35,706 bases of DNA, from the NCBI GenBank assembly GCA_938091085.1, contig CALKOC010000019.1, forward strand, positions 1-35,706, given 5' to 3'. The stretch comes from an uncultured Alphaproteobacteria bacterium. GTDB lineage: Bacteria; Pseudomonadota; Alphaproteobacteria; RS24. Of this stretch, positions 15,960 through 24,121 are shown in pieces (within the stretch, counting starts at the first letter, position 1; the number at the start of each line of letters is the position of its first letter). The translations under genes and the position numbers were made by a program. A model generated the notes under the pieces. It was not told the origin of the DNA, did no database searches, and saw only the letters and a program-made list of their open reading frames with translations.

Positions 15960-18700
15960 TTATTATCTTTAAGACTTTGGAGAACGGCGAAGGGTGAGTT
16001 TGGATCTACTTTCTTTTCATAATTTTTATTTGCGTTTTTATTAGACGTTGATTTGCGATGTCCGTTGCCTGTTTGATGCCCGGCTTTTTTACCAGCTGAT
16101 TTATTGTTTTGTGCCTTTTGTCTGGGTTTAGCTTTATGAGTTGGTCGTTTTTTAGGATACCAAAGCTGCTTTACGGTTTGTATGTTGCTCTCATCAGCTG
16201 TTTCCAGTGCTACTTCGTCTGCATTGTTTTTATTTGCTGTATCTTCGGTAGGTTCTTCAGGTGATTGGGGTTCTTCTTGCGGTTTTGGTTTTGAGCCATA
16301 TCCAAGCCCTTTAAGAATATCTGCCATTTCATCATGACTGCATCCCATTAAAGAAACCATATCCGCAGTTATTTCAAATTCATTACCTTTGTCATTAGCT
16401 TCAATAGCTTTACGAATAAGGTCGGCCAATCTTTCCAGCATATCTAGCCGAATGGCACGTTTGCCATAAACTCTGAAACCCAGAGACCGGTAAAACCCAT
16501 CAGGGAGGTCGGTCTGGCGCATACAGGAGGTTAATCCTGGTGCCGGTGCGCGAGCTAAATCTTCACCGGCAATGCGGTTATTAAAATAAGACCACAGCAT
16601 AGCCAGTCCACGAGCAGGGCTTGGTTTTAAAAGTGCGGGCATGAAAATGTCATAAGTGCCAAACCGTAGGCCGAGTTTTCTTAATCCAGCGCGTGCAGTT
16701 TGATCCATATCCGATAGCGTTTCGGCTATGTTGGCACGCGGAATATGCCCCCCATGTTCAACAATTTGAAATGCCAAGCCTCGCGCTAACCCGCTCAGGC
16801 CCTCATCATTTTTCATGGTAATAAGCGGTTCAAGCAATTTATCTAAATAATGCCTGACGAATATGGCGAGCCTTGCTTCAATTTGATTGCGCGGCGCGCC
16901 GACAAGGCTCTCATCTGCCAGCAATTTGATGTCAGGTGAAAGCATGTCTCGTCCGGCAACAAGTTTGGCAATACAGGATTGATGCCAGAAGATTTCGCCC
17001 TGTTCAGTGAGCTTTAATTCATCATCCGGACATGCCGCAAGTTCGCTGGCGCGGTTGCGAAGTTCTTGTCCAACGACTTTCTCGATAGCGGCTCTCACAG
17101 TGCGGGGCGGGGAATTGGTCATACGATTATCTTTAGTAAAATGTAATCCTTCAATGCGTCCTGCATATTCACCTTCAACATGCACATCACCTACAGCATC
17201 AATCTCGGCCTCGGCTTCGTCGCGGCCCTGTAATCGTTTTAATAAGATGGATGACTTTGTGTCCACAAATTGTTTCATCAAGCCTTGGTGCAGGGCATCA
17301 GAAAGTTTGTCTTCTACCTGCCGTGCTTGGGCTTGCCATTGACGCTGGTTTTCGACCCACCCACTTTTCTGGGTGACATAAGTCCAGGTGCGGATATGTG
17401 CAAGCCGAGAGCCGAGCGTATCAAGATCGCCGTCAGTTCGGTCACATCGAGCAATGCGTTCCTCAATCCACTTTGCAGGGAGTATGGCTTGATCGCCTGA
17501 TAGGAACAAAAATATATCGCCTAAAATGGAGGCGTGTTCCCCGATAATTGTTTTTCTGAAGTCAGGAATCTGCGCCACTTCCCAGAGCAGTCGAATGCTA
17601 TTTTCATCCTCCGCACGGTCTTTGATAGAGGGGTCAGATGTCATCATATTCAGCGCCTGCATATCAATCGTAATGGGGACACGTATCAGCCCTCTAGTGG
17701 GTGGCGGTGCTTCAAGAGAAATTTTCAAGGCTTCGACGGAGGAGAAGTCCAAATTAGGGTTACGCCACATCAATCGACGTATCGGCTCAAATGTGTTGTT
17801 TTCAATCTGCTCTACCAGTGTTTCGTCAAATGCTGGCATCTCTCCTGTCACACCAAAGGTTCCGTCAGCAATATGGCGCCCGGCGCGACCTGCGACTTGT
17901 GCGAGTTCCGCAGCTACGAGTTCGCGGTGGTTTCTTCCGTCAAATTTGCGGGTTTGTGCAAATGCGACATGATCAACATCCATATTAAGTCCCATACCAA
18001 TCGCATCCGTGGCGACCATGAAGTCAACTTCCCCCGACTGATACATATCGACTTGTGCATTTCGAGTGCGTGGGCTGAGTGCGCCCATAACAACTGCTGC
18101 GCCCCCCTTTTGCTGGCGCACAACTTCGGCAATCGCATAAACACTGTCGACTGAGAAAGAAGTTATGGCGGTGCGACGGGGGAGGCGGGAAAGTTTTTTT
18201 GATCCTGCATAGCTTAGTGTGGACAGCCGCGGTCGAGAGATAATATGAGCTTTGGGAAGAAGCTGTTTTATCATTGGAACCATCGTCGCTGCGCCCAAAA
18301 GCATGGTTTCTTGATTGCCACGCGCATGGAGCAAGCGGTCTGTAAAAATATGCCCCCGCTCGGCATCTGCCGCGAGTTGAATTTCATCAATCGCCATAAA
18401 ATCAACCGATTTGCTGATTGGCATGGCCTCGACAGTACAAATATAATAAGCCGGGTCAGGCGGTAATATCTTTTCTTCGCCTGTAATGAGGGCGACCTGC
18501 CCCGCACCTTTGAGCTTCACAACTCGGTCATAAACCTCCCGCGCCAGTAGTCGAAGAGGAAACCCAATCATACCGGTCTCATAACCGAGCATTCGCTCAA
18601 TAGCCAAGTGGGTCTTACCCGTATTGGTGGGACCTAGTACAGCTGTGACAGGACTTGACGCATGCGATAAATAAGAAGACATGAAACACAATCTGTTCAT
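15956..18700 (-). CDS. SUV3-like ATP-dependent RNA helicase
   Basis: The 914-residue protein starts with a superfamily 2 helicase core. Walker A is GPTNTGKT at residues 23-30. The Walker B variant is DEIQ at residues 105-108, as in mitochondrial SUV3 rather than DEAD or DEAH, and motif VI is QVAGRAGR near residue 270. A long helical C-terminal half follows, then an acidic stretch and a very basic low-complexity tail (from about residue 840) likely to bind RNA. SUV3 unwinds RNA for the mitochondrial degradosome. Alphaproteobacterial homologues are conserved but little studied. The start at 18700 is uncertain: neither this ATG nor the one at 18682 has a good ribosome-binding site, and residues 1-6 may not be translated. 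It heads the block that runs to rpoH. Confidence 0.88.
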   Translation of the reverse strand: MNRLCFMSSYLSHASSPVTAVLGPTNTGKTHLAIERMLGYETGMIGFPLRLLAREVYDRVVKLKGAGQVALITGEEKILPPDPAYYICTVEAMPISKSVDFMAIDEIQLAADAERGHIFTDRLLHARGNQETMLLGAATMVPMIKQLLPKAHIISRPRLSTLSYAGSKKLSRLPRRTAITSFSVDSVYAIAEVVRQQKGGAAVVMGALSPRTRNAQVDMYQSGEVDFMVATDAIGMGLNMDVDHVAFAQTRKFDGRNHRELVAAELAQVAGRAGRHIADGTFGVTGEMPAFDETLVEQIENNTFEPIRRLMWRNPNLDFSSVEALKISLEAPPPTRGLIRVPITIDMQALNMMTSDPSIKDRAEDENSIRLLWEVAQIPDFRKTIIGEHASILGDIFLFLSGDQAILPAKWIEERIARCDRTDGDLDTLGSRLAHIRTWTYVTQKSGWVENQRQWQAQARQVEDKLSDALHQGLMKQFVDTKSSILLKRLQGRDEAEAEIDAVGDVHVEGEYAGRIEGLHFTKDNRMTNSPPRTVRAAIEKVVGQELRNRASELAACPDDELKLTEQGEIFWHQSCIAKLVAGRDMLSPDIKLLADESLVGAPRNQIEARLAIFVRHYLDKLLEPLITMKNDEGLSGLARGLAFQIVEHGGHIPRANIAETLSDMDQTARAGLRKLGLRFGTYDIFMPALLKPSPARGLAMLWSYFNNRIAGEDLARAPAPGLTSCMRQTDLPDGFYRSLGFRVYGKRAIRLDMLERLADLIRKAIEANDKGNEFEITADMVSLMGCSHDEMADILKGLGYGSKPKPQEEPQSPEEPTEDTANKNNADEVALETADESNIQTVKQLWYPKKRPTHKAKPRQKAQNNKSAGKKAGHQTGNGHRKSTSNKNANKNYEKKVDPNSPFAVLQSLKDNK

Positions 18701-18900
18701 AGGAGGGTAAATTTTGCAAGTTTGATGACGGCAAAACTAAAAAAAATAGTGAAAACAGAACATACAAAGAACATAACGTGTCCGAATCACTTACATAGTA
18801 GCACTTCCCCATTCGTTCACGACTAAATGTGGTGTGTTTTCACAAGCTTAGTGTCATTTAAGCTTCTAATTTATGGTTTGATTCTCATATTTTTGAAATC
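18701..18900. other. Non-coding stretch ahead of the helicase gene
   Basis: This AT-rich segment should contain the minus-strand promoter of the helicase and the plus-strand promoter of the RNA at 18901-19064, but no convincing -35/-10 pair stands out for either. One small inverted repeat is present (AAGCTTA 18844-18850, TAAGCTT 18859-18865). A Shine-Dalgarno-like AGGAGGG at 18701-18707 on the plus strand is followed by an ATG only 18 bases later, opening a 33-codon frame with no recognisable features; I do not call it. Confidence 0.5.
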
Positions 18901-19064
18901 TAAGAGGGGGAAATACCTCACGTTTAAGTGAACAGACGTGTTTGGTAGTTGAGGTAATTTTCTGAGATATTCTATTCAAACAGATTGCTGTTTTATCCGT
19001 CGGTAGCAACACCATAAAACTTCTCCCTCCCCCTCTTAAGTTAGTTGCTACCGGCGGTTTTTTT
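18901..19064 (+). ncRNA. Putative small RNA with intrinsic terminator and C/U-rich loop
   Basis: No protein gene lies upstream on this strand, yet the segment ends in a strong intrinsic terminator. Three pairing elements are visible: TAAGAGGGGGA (18901-18911) exactly complementary to TCCCCCTCTTA (19028-19038); a local hairpin closed by TACCTCA (18914-18920) and TGAGGTA (18950-18956) with CACGT/ACGTG inside; and the terminator stem. The first and third elements interleave, so they form either a pseudoknot or alternative folds. The 33-base terminator loop is C/U-rich (CTCCCTCCCCCTC), able to pair with Shine-Dalgarno sequences, as known for some alphaproteobacterial Hfq-dependent sRNAs. The 5' end is a guess and no promoter was identified. 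Confidence 0.5.
18997..19064 (+). terminator. Intrinsic terminator with long pyrimidine-rich loop
   Basis: CCGTCGGTAGCAAC (18997-19010) pairs with GTTGCTACCGGCGG (19044-19057) over 14 base pairs, one of them a G-U. A run of seven T residues follows at 19058-19064. The loop is 33 bases, much longer than usual. It separates the putative sRNA from the rpmB promoter downstream. Confidence 0.78.
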
Positions 19065-19126
19065 ATTCTCATATTCTGTTGATTTCTCTTTGGTTCAGGT
19101 TTTTTCCATATAGGCCACTGAGGGGC

Positions 19127-19155
19127 TTGACTGAGACGGAACTCCCCCATATAAA
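19127..19155 (+). promoter_or_regulatory. Sigma-70-type promoter for rpmB, overlapping a dyad
   Basis: TTGACT (19127-19132) and TATAAA (19150-19155) are separated by exactly 17 bases, five of six matches to each consensus box. Transcription would begin near 19162, about 50 bases before the rpmB start. An imperfect inverted repeat brackets the promoter: TGGTTC 19091-19096 with GAACCA 19166-19171, GGTTTT 19098-19103 with AAAACC 19153-19158, ATAT 19108-19111 with ATAT 19149-19152. The right arm overlaps the -10 box, which would suit an operator. Confidence 0.68.
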
Positions 19156-19213
19156 ACCGACCTTAGAACCAATGCGTTAGAAATAACGTGTTTAGCCTTT
19201 TCTGGAGAAAATA

Positions 19214-19501
19214 ATGTCTCGTGTTTGTGAATTAACCGGCAAAGCTGTTATGTCAGGCAATAATGTGAGTCACGCCGTCAATAAAACACGGCGTAAGTTT
19301 CTTCCTAATTTACAGCAGGTCAGCTTGCCGAGTGAAAAGCTAGGCAAAGCACTAAAGTTCCGGATTAGCGCTCATGCGCTTCGTACTGTAGAGCATGTTG
19401 GTGGTATTGATGCTTTTCTTATGAAAGCTAAAGATGCCCAGCTTTCGCCACGTGCAAAAAAGCTTAAAAAGCAAATCGCTTTACTACTTACTGCATCTTA
19501 A
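19214..19501 (+). CDS. rpmB: 50S ribosomal protein L28 (bL28)
   Basis: The 95-residue basic protein begins [24 protein letters not shown]-type, the canonical L28 N terminus (Cxx[21 protein letters not shown]). It continues with the alphaproteobacterial-length C-terminal part including [16 protein letters not shown]28 is a late-assembling protein of the large ribosomal subunit. GGAG at 19204-19207 is six bases before the ATG. A strong promoter lies at 19127-19155 and a hairpin with T residues follows the stop, so it appears to be a single-gene transcript. Confidence 0.96.
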   Translation: MSRVCELTGKAVMSGNNVSHAVNKTRRKFLPNLQQVSLPSEKLGKALKFRISAHALRTVEHVGGIDAFLMKAKDAQLSPRAKKLKKQIALLLTAS

Positions 19502-19523
19502 AACTCTAAAATTTCTAAAAAAT

Positions 19524-19543
19524 ATGTGGCTTGCCGCATTTTT
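19524..19543 (+). terminator. Probable rpmB intrinsic terminator
   Basis: ATGTGG (19524-19529) and CCGCAT (19534-19539) form a six-pair stem with one G-U pair around the tetraloop CTTG, followed directly by TTTT (19540-19543). It starts 23 bases after the rpmB stop. The stem is short, so termination may be partial, allowing read-through into the TonB receptor gene. Confidence 0.5.
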
Positions 19544-19559
19544 ATAAACAAAAAAAATA

Positions 19560-19597
19560 ATGCGTTTTACCGCATCTGAAATTGTGGTTCACCACAA
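19560..19597 (+). repeat. Two further small hairpins in the TonB receptor leader
   Basis: ATGCG (19560-19564) pairs with CGCAT (19571-19575) around TTTTAC. TTGTGG (19582-19587) pairs perfectly with CCACAA (19592-19597) around TTCA. With the rpmB terminator hairpin at 19524 they make three consecutive 16-base hairpins of related sequence within 74 bases, ending 14 bases before the receptor start codon. Confidence 0.6.
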
Positions 19598-19611
19598 CAA
19601 AAAGAATAAAA

Positions 19612-22125
19612 ATGAAAAATTATCCCCTCTCCCGAGCTTTGGCTTGCGACATTAAGGCATTCTCTGTCTTTTTTACTCTGGTTTTGTTAATCGTTTCCTC
19701 CTTTTTTGCGTGGCCACTAGCCGCGCAAAATTTTGATAATGAAACGATTGATGAAATTGTCATATTAGGTAGCCGTATATCCGCGCGATCGGTCCTTACA
19801 ACACCAGCACCGGTTGATTTCCTATCTGCTGAGGCGTTGTCTGACAGCGCGCATGCTGAAAGCGGGCGTGCCATACAAAGCCTGGCACCATCTTTCAATT
19901 TTCCTTCAACCTCAATTGCTGATGGCACGGACGCTCTGAAGCCGGCTACTCTGCGGGGTCTGGGACCAGACCAGACTTTGGTTTTGGTCAATGGTTTGCG
20001 GCGTCATAAATCTGCTCTTGTACATGTCAATTCATCGGTCGGGCGCGGTTCGGCTGGCACTGATATGAATGCCTTGCCACCTAGTTTTTTTCAGTCAGTT
20101 GAAATTTTGCGAGATGGTGCATCCGCCCTTTACGGGTCGGATGCGATTGCTGGTGTTATTAATCTGCGGTTGCGCGAGACGAGTGACGGCGAAGCGATTA
20201 TTTCTTACGGTCAGACTTCAGAAGGCGATGGCGGTCAATATCGCCTAGCGATAAATGAAAGCTTTGAATTGCCCAATAATGGGTTTTTGTTTTTTGGCTA
20301 TGAATTTATAGATCGCGAAAAGACCAATCGTGCAGGTTTATCGGGTACGCGGCTTTATAGCCATAGCGACCCCGCGACTTGTAACGCAACTGATAATAGC
20401 GGATGTGATAGGCGCGAATTTACCGCTAATCGGCGCAATATGATTGTCGGCGACCCAGAAAGTAAACAAGATGTCATATTGTTGAATGGTGGTATGGATT
20501 TTTCTTGGGGCGACCTTCGGGGTTTTGTTAATTGGTCGCAACGCGACAATCAGAGTACGGGCTTTTTCCGCCAACCTAATGATGCCAATCGAAATGTGCC
20601 GGAAATTTATCCTGATGGTTTTTTGCCGCAAATCAACACCGATATTGAGGATTTATCTACTGCCGTTTCCGGTCATTTTGATTTATCGGGCTGGAAGACA
20701 AGCTTGTCATATATTTATGGCGAAAACAGCTTCGACTTTTTTATTAATAATTCGCTGAATGCAAGTTTCGGCGTAAATAGCCCAACAAAAGCCGAAGCCG
20801 GTGGGTTTGAATATGACGAGCAGGTGTTATCTTTTGATGCAATGGGTATGGTGGGTAGCCTTGACGTGGCCACAGGTCTGGAATGGAAGCGTGAGGGCTA
20901 TGAAATTCGTGCCGGTGAATTGCTATCTTATATTCACTGCCGCCAATTGCCGGGTAATTCCGATACATGCGAAAACACTAAATCTGGGGGAATTCAGGTT
21001 TTTCCGGGCTTTCGCCCTGAGAATGCATTATCGCGAAAACGTAACAGCTATGCAGTTTTTGCCGAAGCCTCAAAAACGCTTGGAAGCTTGATGGTAAGCG
21101 GGGCGTTGCGCCTTGAAGATTATGAGGGATTTGATGAGGTTTTATCGGGTCGTTTATCAGGCTTTTTTGAGATAAATTCCAACCATGCTTTGCGAGGTAC
21201 ATTGGGCAATGGTTTCAGAGCCCCGTCAATGCATCAGCTTTATTTTAATAATGTCAGCACACAATTTGATAATGCCGGTATAGCAAGCGAAACGCTGACA
21301 TCCCGCAATGATAGTGCGATGGCACGCGCATTGGGTGTTCCGACTTTGCAGGAGGAAAATGCCATCAATCTATCGCTGGGTTATGTATTTAAACCAGCAT
21401 CGGAAATAACGTTGACGCTGGATGCTTATCAGATTGACATTGATGACAGGATTATTCTTTCCAATCAGGTGGCAGCCGACGCATTGGATAGTGAACCACA
21501 ACAGATTTTCGCTAATGCAAGTGCAACAAAGGCGCAGTTTTTTATCAACGGCCCTGATACGCGCACGCGTGGTTTGGATGTTGTCGCCGAGTGGTCACCG
21601 CAAATATCTCATGGCACATTGGAAACAAAACTTGCTTGGAATATGACCGAGACTGAGGTCACAGGGCATTTTCGGTTGCAGGGGTTGTTGAATGGACTGA
21701 GCCAGGATCTTTTATTCACTGAGCGCGACCGCGATATCATTGAGGCTTGGCAGCCTGAGGAACGCCTTACTTTGTCGGCGAATTGGAAGCTGAACAGGTT
21801 TGCCATACAAGGGGATGTGAACCGCTATGGAAGCTATTTGTCGTCAGAAGGTAGTGGTAGCAATTATGTCTCACAAAATCATGACGCTGCTTATATTGTA
21901 AATCTACGTTTGCATTTCGATGTGTCGCCCAGCATACGCTTGAGCTTTTGGGGTGATAATATTACTGATCAATACCCTGAGAAAAACACGATTTCTGCTG
22001 CCCGTAGCGGGACGATTAAAGGCATTGTTGACAGTCCAAACGGGGTCTTTCAGTATTCGCGCCGCACCGCGCCCTATGGCTTTAACGGAGCATTTTGGGG
22101 TATGAGCGTTAAACATAGTTTCTAG
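19612..22125 (+). CDS. TonB-dependent outer-membrane receptor
   Basis: From the ATG at 19612 the precursor is 837 residues. It has a long signal peptide (hydrophobic core about residues 16-35, then AAQNF). A TonB box-like IDEIVILGSR follows. The plug domain includes ATLRGLGPDQTLVLVNG and VEILRDGASALYGSDAIAGVIN, both hallmark plug motifs. The remaining roughly 600 residues form the beta barrel, ending in the aromatic C-terminal residue (KHSF) used for outer-membrane insertion. Such receptors import siderophores, haem, cobalamin, sugars or other large substrates using TonB energy. The substrate is unknown. The gene lies between rpmB and cobT, genes often near each other in related bacteria, so it may be a later insertion. 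An in-frame TTG at 19582 is a less likely start. Confidence 0.9.
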   Translation: MKNYPLSRALACDIKAFSVFFTLVLLIVSSFFAWPLAAQNFDNETIDEIVILGSRISARSVLTTPAPVDFLSAEALSDSAHAESGRAIQSLAPSFNFPSTSIADGTDALKPATLRGLGPDQTLVLVNGLRRHKSALVHVNSSVGRGSAGTDMNALPPSFFQSVEILRDGASALYGSDAIAGVINLRLRETSDGEAIISYGQTSEGDGGQYRLAINESFELPNNGFLFFGYEFIDREKTNRAGLSGTRLYSHSDPATCNATDNSGCDRREFTANRRNMIVGDPESKQDVILLNGGMDFSWGDLRGFVNWSQRDNQSTGFFRQPNDANRNVPEIYPDGFLPQINTDIEDLSTAVSGHFDLSGWKTSLSYIYGENSFDFFINNSLNASFGVNSPTKAEAGGFEYDEQVLSFDAMGMVGSLDVATGLEWKREGYEIRAGELLSYIHCRQLPGNSDTCENTKSGGIQVFPGFRPENALSRKRNSYAVFAEASKTLGSLMVSGALRLEDYEGFDEVLSGRLSGFFEINSNHALRGTLGNGFRAPSMHQLYFNNVSTQFDNAGIASETLTSRNDSAMARALGVPTLQEENAINLSLGYVFKPASEITLTLDAYQIDIDDRIILSNQVAADALDSEPQQIFANASATKAQFFINGPDTRTRGLDVVAEWSPQISHGTLETKLAWNMTETEVTGHFRLQGLLNGLSQDLLFTERDRDIIEAWQPEERLTLSANWKLNRFAIQGDVNRYGSYLSSEGSGSNYVSQNHDAAYIVNLRLHFDVSPSIRLSFWGDNITDQYPEKNTISAARSGTIKGIVDSPNGVFQYSRRTAPYGFNGAFWGMSVKHSF

Positions 22126-22201
22126 TTTTTGTTATCACGCTTAGAGATTATGCGCATATTGGTTTCTGCCCATTAGTTTTTATTCAGCGGATAGTCATTT
22201 T

Positions 22202-24121
22202 CTATCTGACGGGTGTCTTATCCATTTTGGTGCTTAAGCCGGATGTGGTTTGCAACATGCTCTGAGTTCTTGGCATAGCGGGAAAACGCTTTTCGGCTTT
22301 ATTTGCGGGCAGGGTGTCGTCAAAAAGTTCTGCTAGTTTTTCAGTCATTACGCCGCCCAATTGTTCTGCATCGACAATCGTCACTGCCCGTCGGTAGTAG
22401 CGTGTCACATCGTGACCAATCCCGATGGCAATCAGTTCAACAGGGGAACGACTTTCGATTTCCTCAATCACCTGTCGCAGATGTTTTTCTAGATAGTTCC
22501 CAGAATTGACACTCAGTGTGCTGTCATCAACCGGTGCGCCGTCAGAAATAACCATTAATATCCTACGTTGCTCAGGTCGCGACATGAGACGCTGATAGGC
22601 CCAGACGAGTGCCTCACCATCAATATTCTCTTTCAATAAACCTTCGCGCATCATAAGACCCAGATTACGTCGTGCGCGGCGCCAGGGTATATCGGCTTGT
22701 TTGTAAACGATATGGCGTAAATCATTCAGTCTGCCGGGATGTGCGGGCTTACCGTCTGCCATCCATGACTCTCTAGCCTGGCCGCCTTTCCACGCGCGTG
22801 TTGTAAACCCAAGAATTTCAGTTTTAACACCGCATCTTTCCAAAGTTCTGGCAAGAATATCAGCGCTCATGGCCGCAACGGTTATTGGACGCCCCCGCAT
22901 TGAACCGGAATTGTCAATGAGCAGAGTGACCACTGTATCCCTAAAATCCATGTCCCGTTCCATTTTGAACGATAGCGGATTGCTTGGGTCAACAACCACA
23001 CGCGATATACGTGCTGCATCAAGATAGCCTTCCTCCAGATCGAAATCCCAGGATCTGTTCTGTTTGGCTTGCAAGCGGCGTTGTAGTCTGTTCGCAAGTC
23101 TGGAGACCGCGCCCTGCAAATGGCTAAGTTGTTGGTCTAAATAGGTGCGCAAGCGATTAAGTTCTTCTCCGTCGCATAGGTCCTCGGCTTCAACGGTTTC
23201 ATCAAAACGTGTTGTAAAAACCTTATAGCTGGATTTTGTTGCATCTGGTGTACCGTCAGGGCGTCGTGACCGGACAGCTTCCCCGGCTTCTTCACCCTCT
23301 GCGTCCATATCAATTTCTTCACTATCCATTTGGACGGTTTGTTCTTCGCCTTCCGGCATCTCACTGCCGGACTCCATATCTTCTGACCCACTGCCTTCTT
23401 CTTGATCAGCAGAACCGTCTTCGCCATCATTCTCGTCATTATCATTATTATTTTCGTCGCCATCATCTTCGCCTTCTTCTGACGCGTCTGTACCCTCGGA
23501 GTCGATAAGGTCGAGGTCGGCTAAAAGCTGTCGGGTTTTGGCGGCAAAGGCATTTTGATCATTTATAATATCAACGAGGTCATCTAGGCCGTCGCCGATC
23601 CGGTCTTCAATCCATTCCTGCCATGCTGAAACAGTAGGGATGGCGGCGTCAGGCGGATGCTGACCTGAAAGTCGTTCCCGCACGAGATAGGCCAGCGCAA
23701 CATCCATAGGCGCATCTTCGCGCTCTGTTAAATTCGCCAAGCCTTCTTTTTCGCAAATGGTCTGGTGCATAAGTTGTAAATTTTCTGCGACACCGGGCAT
23801 TTGGTTGGCGCCAATTGACTCATAACGAACATTTTCCAGCCGATCAAAAATGGCGCGGGCATCTGGTTCGGCAGGTCTGTTTTTAGCGCTGAGAGGCTTA
23901 TCATGATGAGCCAGTTGCAAGGCAATACTATCAGCTTGACCACGAAGGAGCGTTCGCTCCTTTGCAGGTAAATCCCGAGGAGGGAGCGGCAAGCGTACCC
24001 GATTGCCCACGACTGATGGCGTTTCGGTTCCAAAAGTGACGTCTAACTCATCATTTTCAGCCAGTGACCGCATGGTCTGGCTGATAGCTCTTTTGAACCT
24101 ATCAATTGTTTCTTCTGTCAT
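22202..24121 (-). CDS. cobT: Cobaltochelatase subunit CobT
   Basis: The 639-residue protein is the expected size for CobT. It has a helical N-terminal domain, a very acidic linker in the middle (about residues 215-275, mainly Asp, Glu, Asn, Ser), and a C-terminal von Willebrand A domain with the MIDAS motif DNSGSM near residue 400. With CobS and CobN it forms the ATP-dependent chelatase that inserts cobalt into hydrogenobyrinate a,c-diamide in aerobic cobalamin synthesis. Its ATG at 24119-24121 overlaps the cobS stop as TAATG, implying coupled translation. cobN is not in the window. It converges on the TonB receptor gene. Confidence 0.93.
   Translation of the reverse strand: MTEETIDRFKRAISQTMRSLAENDELDVTFGTETPSVVGNRVRLPLPPRDLPAKERTLLRGQADSIALQLAHHDKPLSAKNRPAEPDARAIFDRLENVRYESIGANQMPGVAENLQLMHQTICEKEGLANLTEREDAPMDVALAYLVRERLSGQHPPDAAIPTVSAWQEWIEDRIGDGLDDLVDIINDQNAFAAKTRQLLADLDLIDSEGTDASEEGEDDGDENNNDNDENDGEDGSADQEEGSGSEDMESGSEMPEGEEQTVQMDSEEIDMDAEGEEAGEAVRSRRPDGTPDATKSSYKVFTTRFDETVEAEDLCDGEELNRLRTYLDQQLSHLQGAVSRLANRLQRRLQAKQNRSWDFDLEEGYLDAARISRVVVDPSNPLSFKMERDMDFRDTVVTLLIDNSGSMRGRPITVAAMSADILARTLERCGVKTEILGFTTRAWKGGQARESWMADGKPAHPGRLNDLRHIVYKQADIPWRRARRNLGLMMREGLLKENIDGEALVWAYQRLMSRPEQRRILMVISDGAPVDDSTLSVNSGNYLEKHLRQVIEEIESRSPVELIAIGIGHDVTRYYRRAVTIVDAEQLGGVMTEKLAELFDDTLPANKAEKRFPAMPRTQSMLQTTSGLSTKMDKTPVR

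Noticed and set aside
17534-18154. Long plus-strand frame of 206 codons inside the helicase gene
   Set aside because: Antisense shadow of a well-conserved helicase core; Cys/His/Arg-rich with no family resemblance.
18901-19064. Permuted tmRNA, RNase P RNA or SRP RNA as identity of the structured RNA
   Set aside because: No tag reading frame, no tRNA-like ends, and none of the conserved RNase P or SRP core sequences are visible. 6S RNA could not be excluded but its central bubble was not evident.
19112-19135. GCCACTG box resembling part of a cobalamin riboswitch, near cob genes and a TonB receptor
   Set aside because: The rest of the B12-box core and its ordered stems are absent, and the segment overlaps a clear promoter rather than a leader.
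18866-19150. A 94-codon minus-strand open frame in the non-coding gap
   Set aside because: It runs antisense through the terminator stem, the C-rich loop and the rpmB promoter, has no family resemblance, a poorly spaced ribosome-binding site and odd composition; the structured RNA explains the sequence better.
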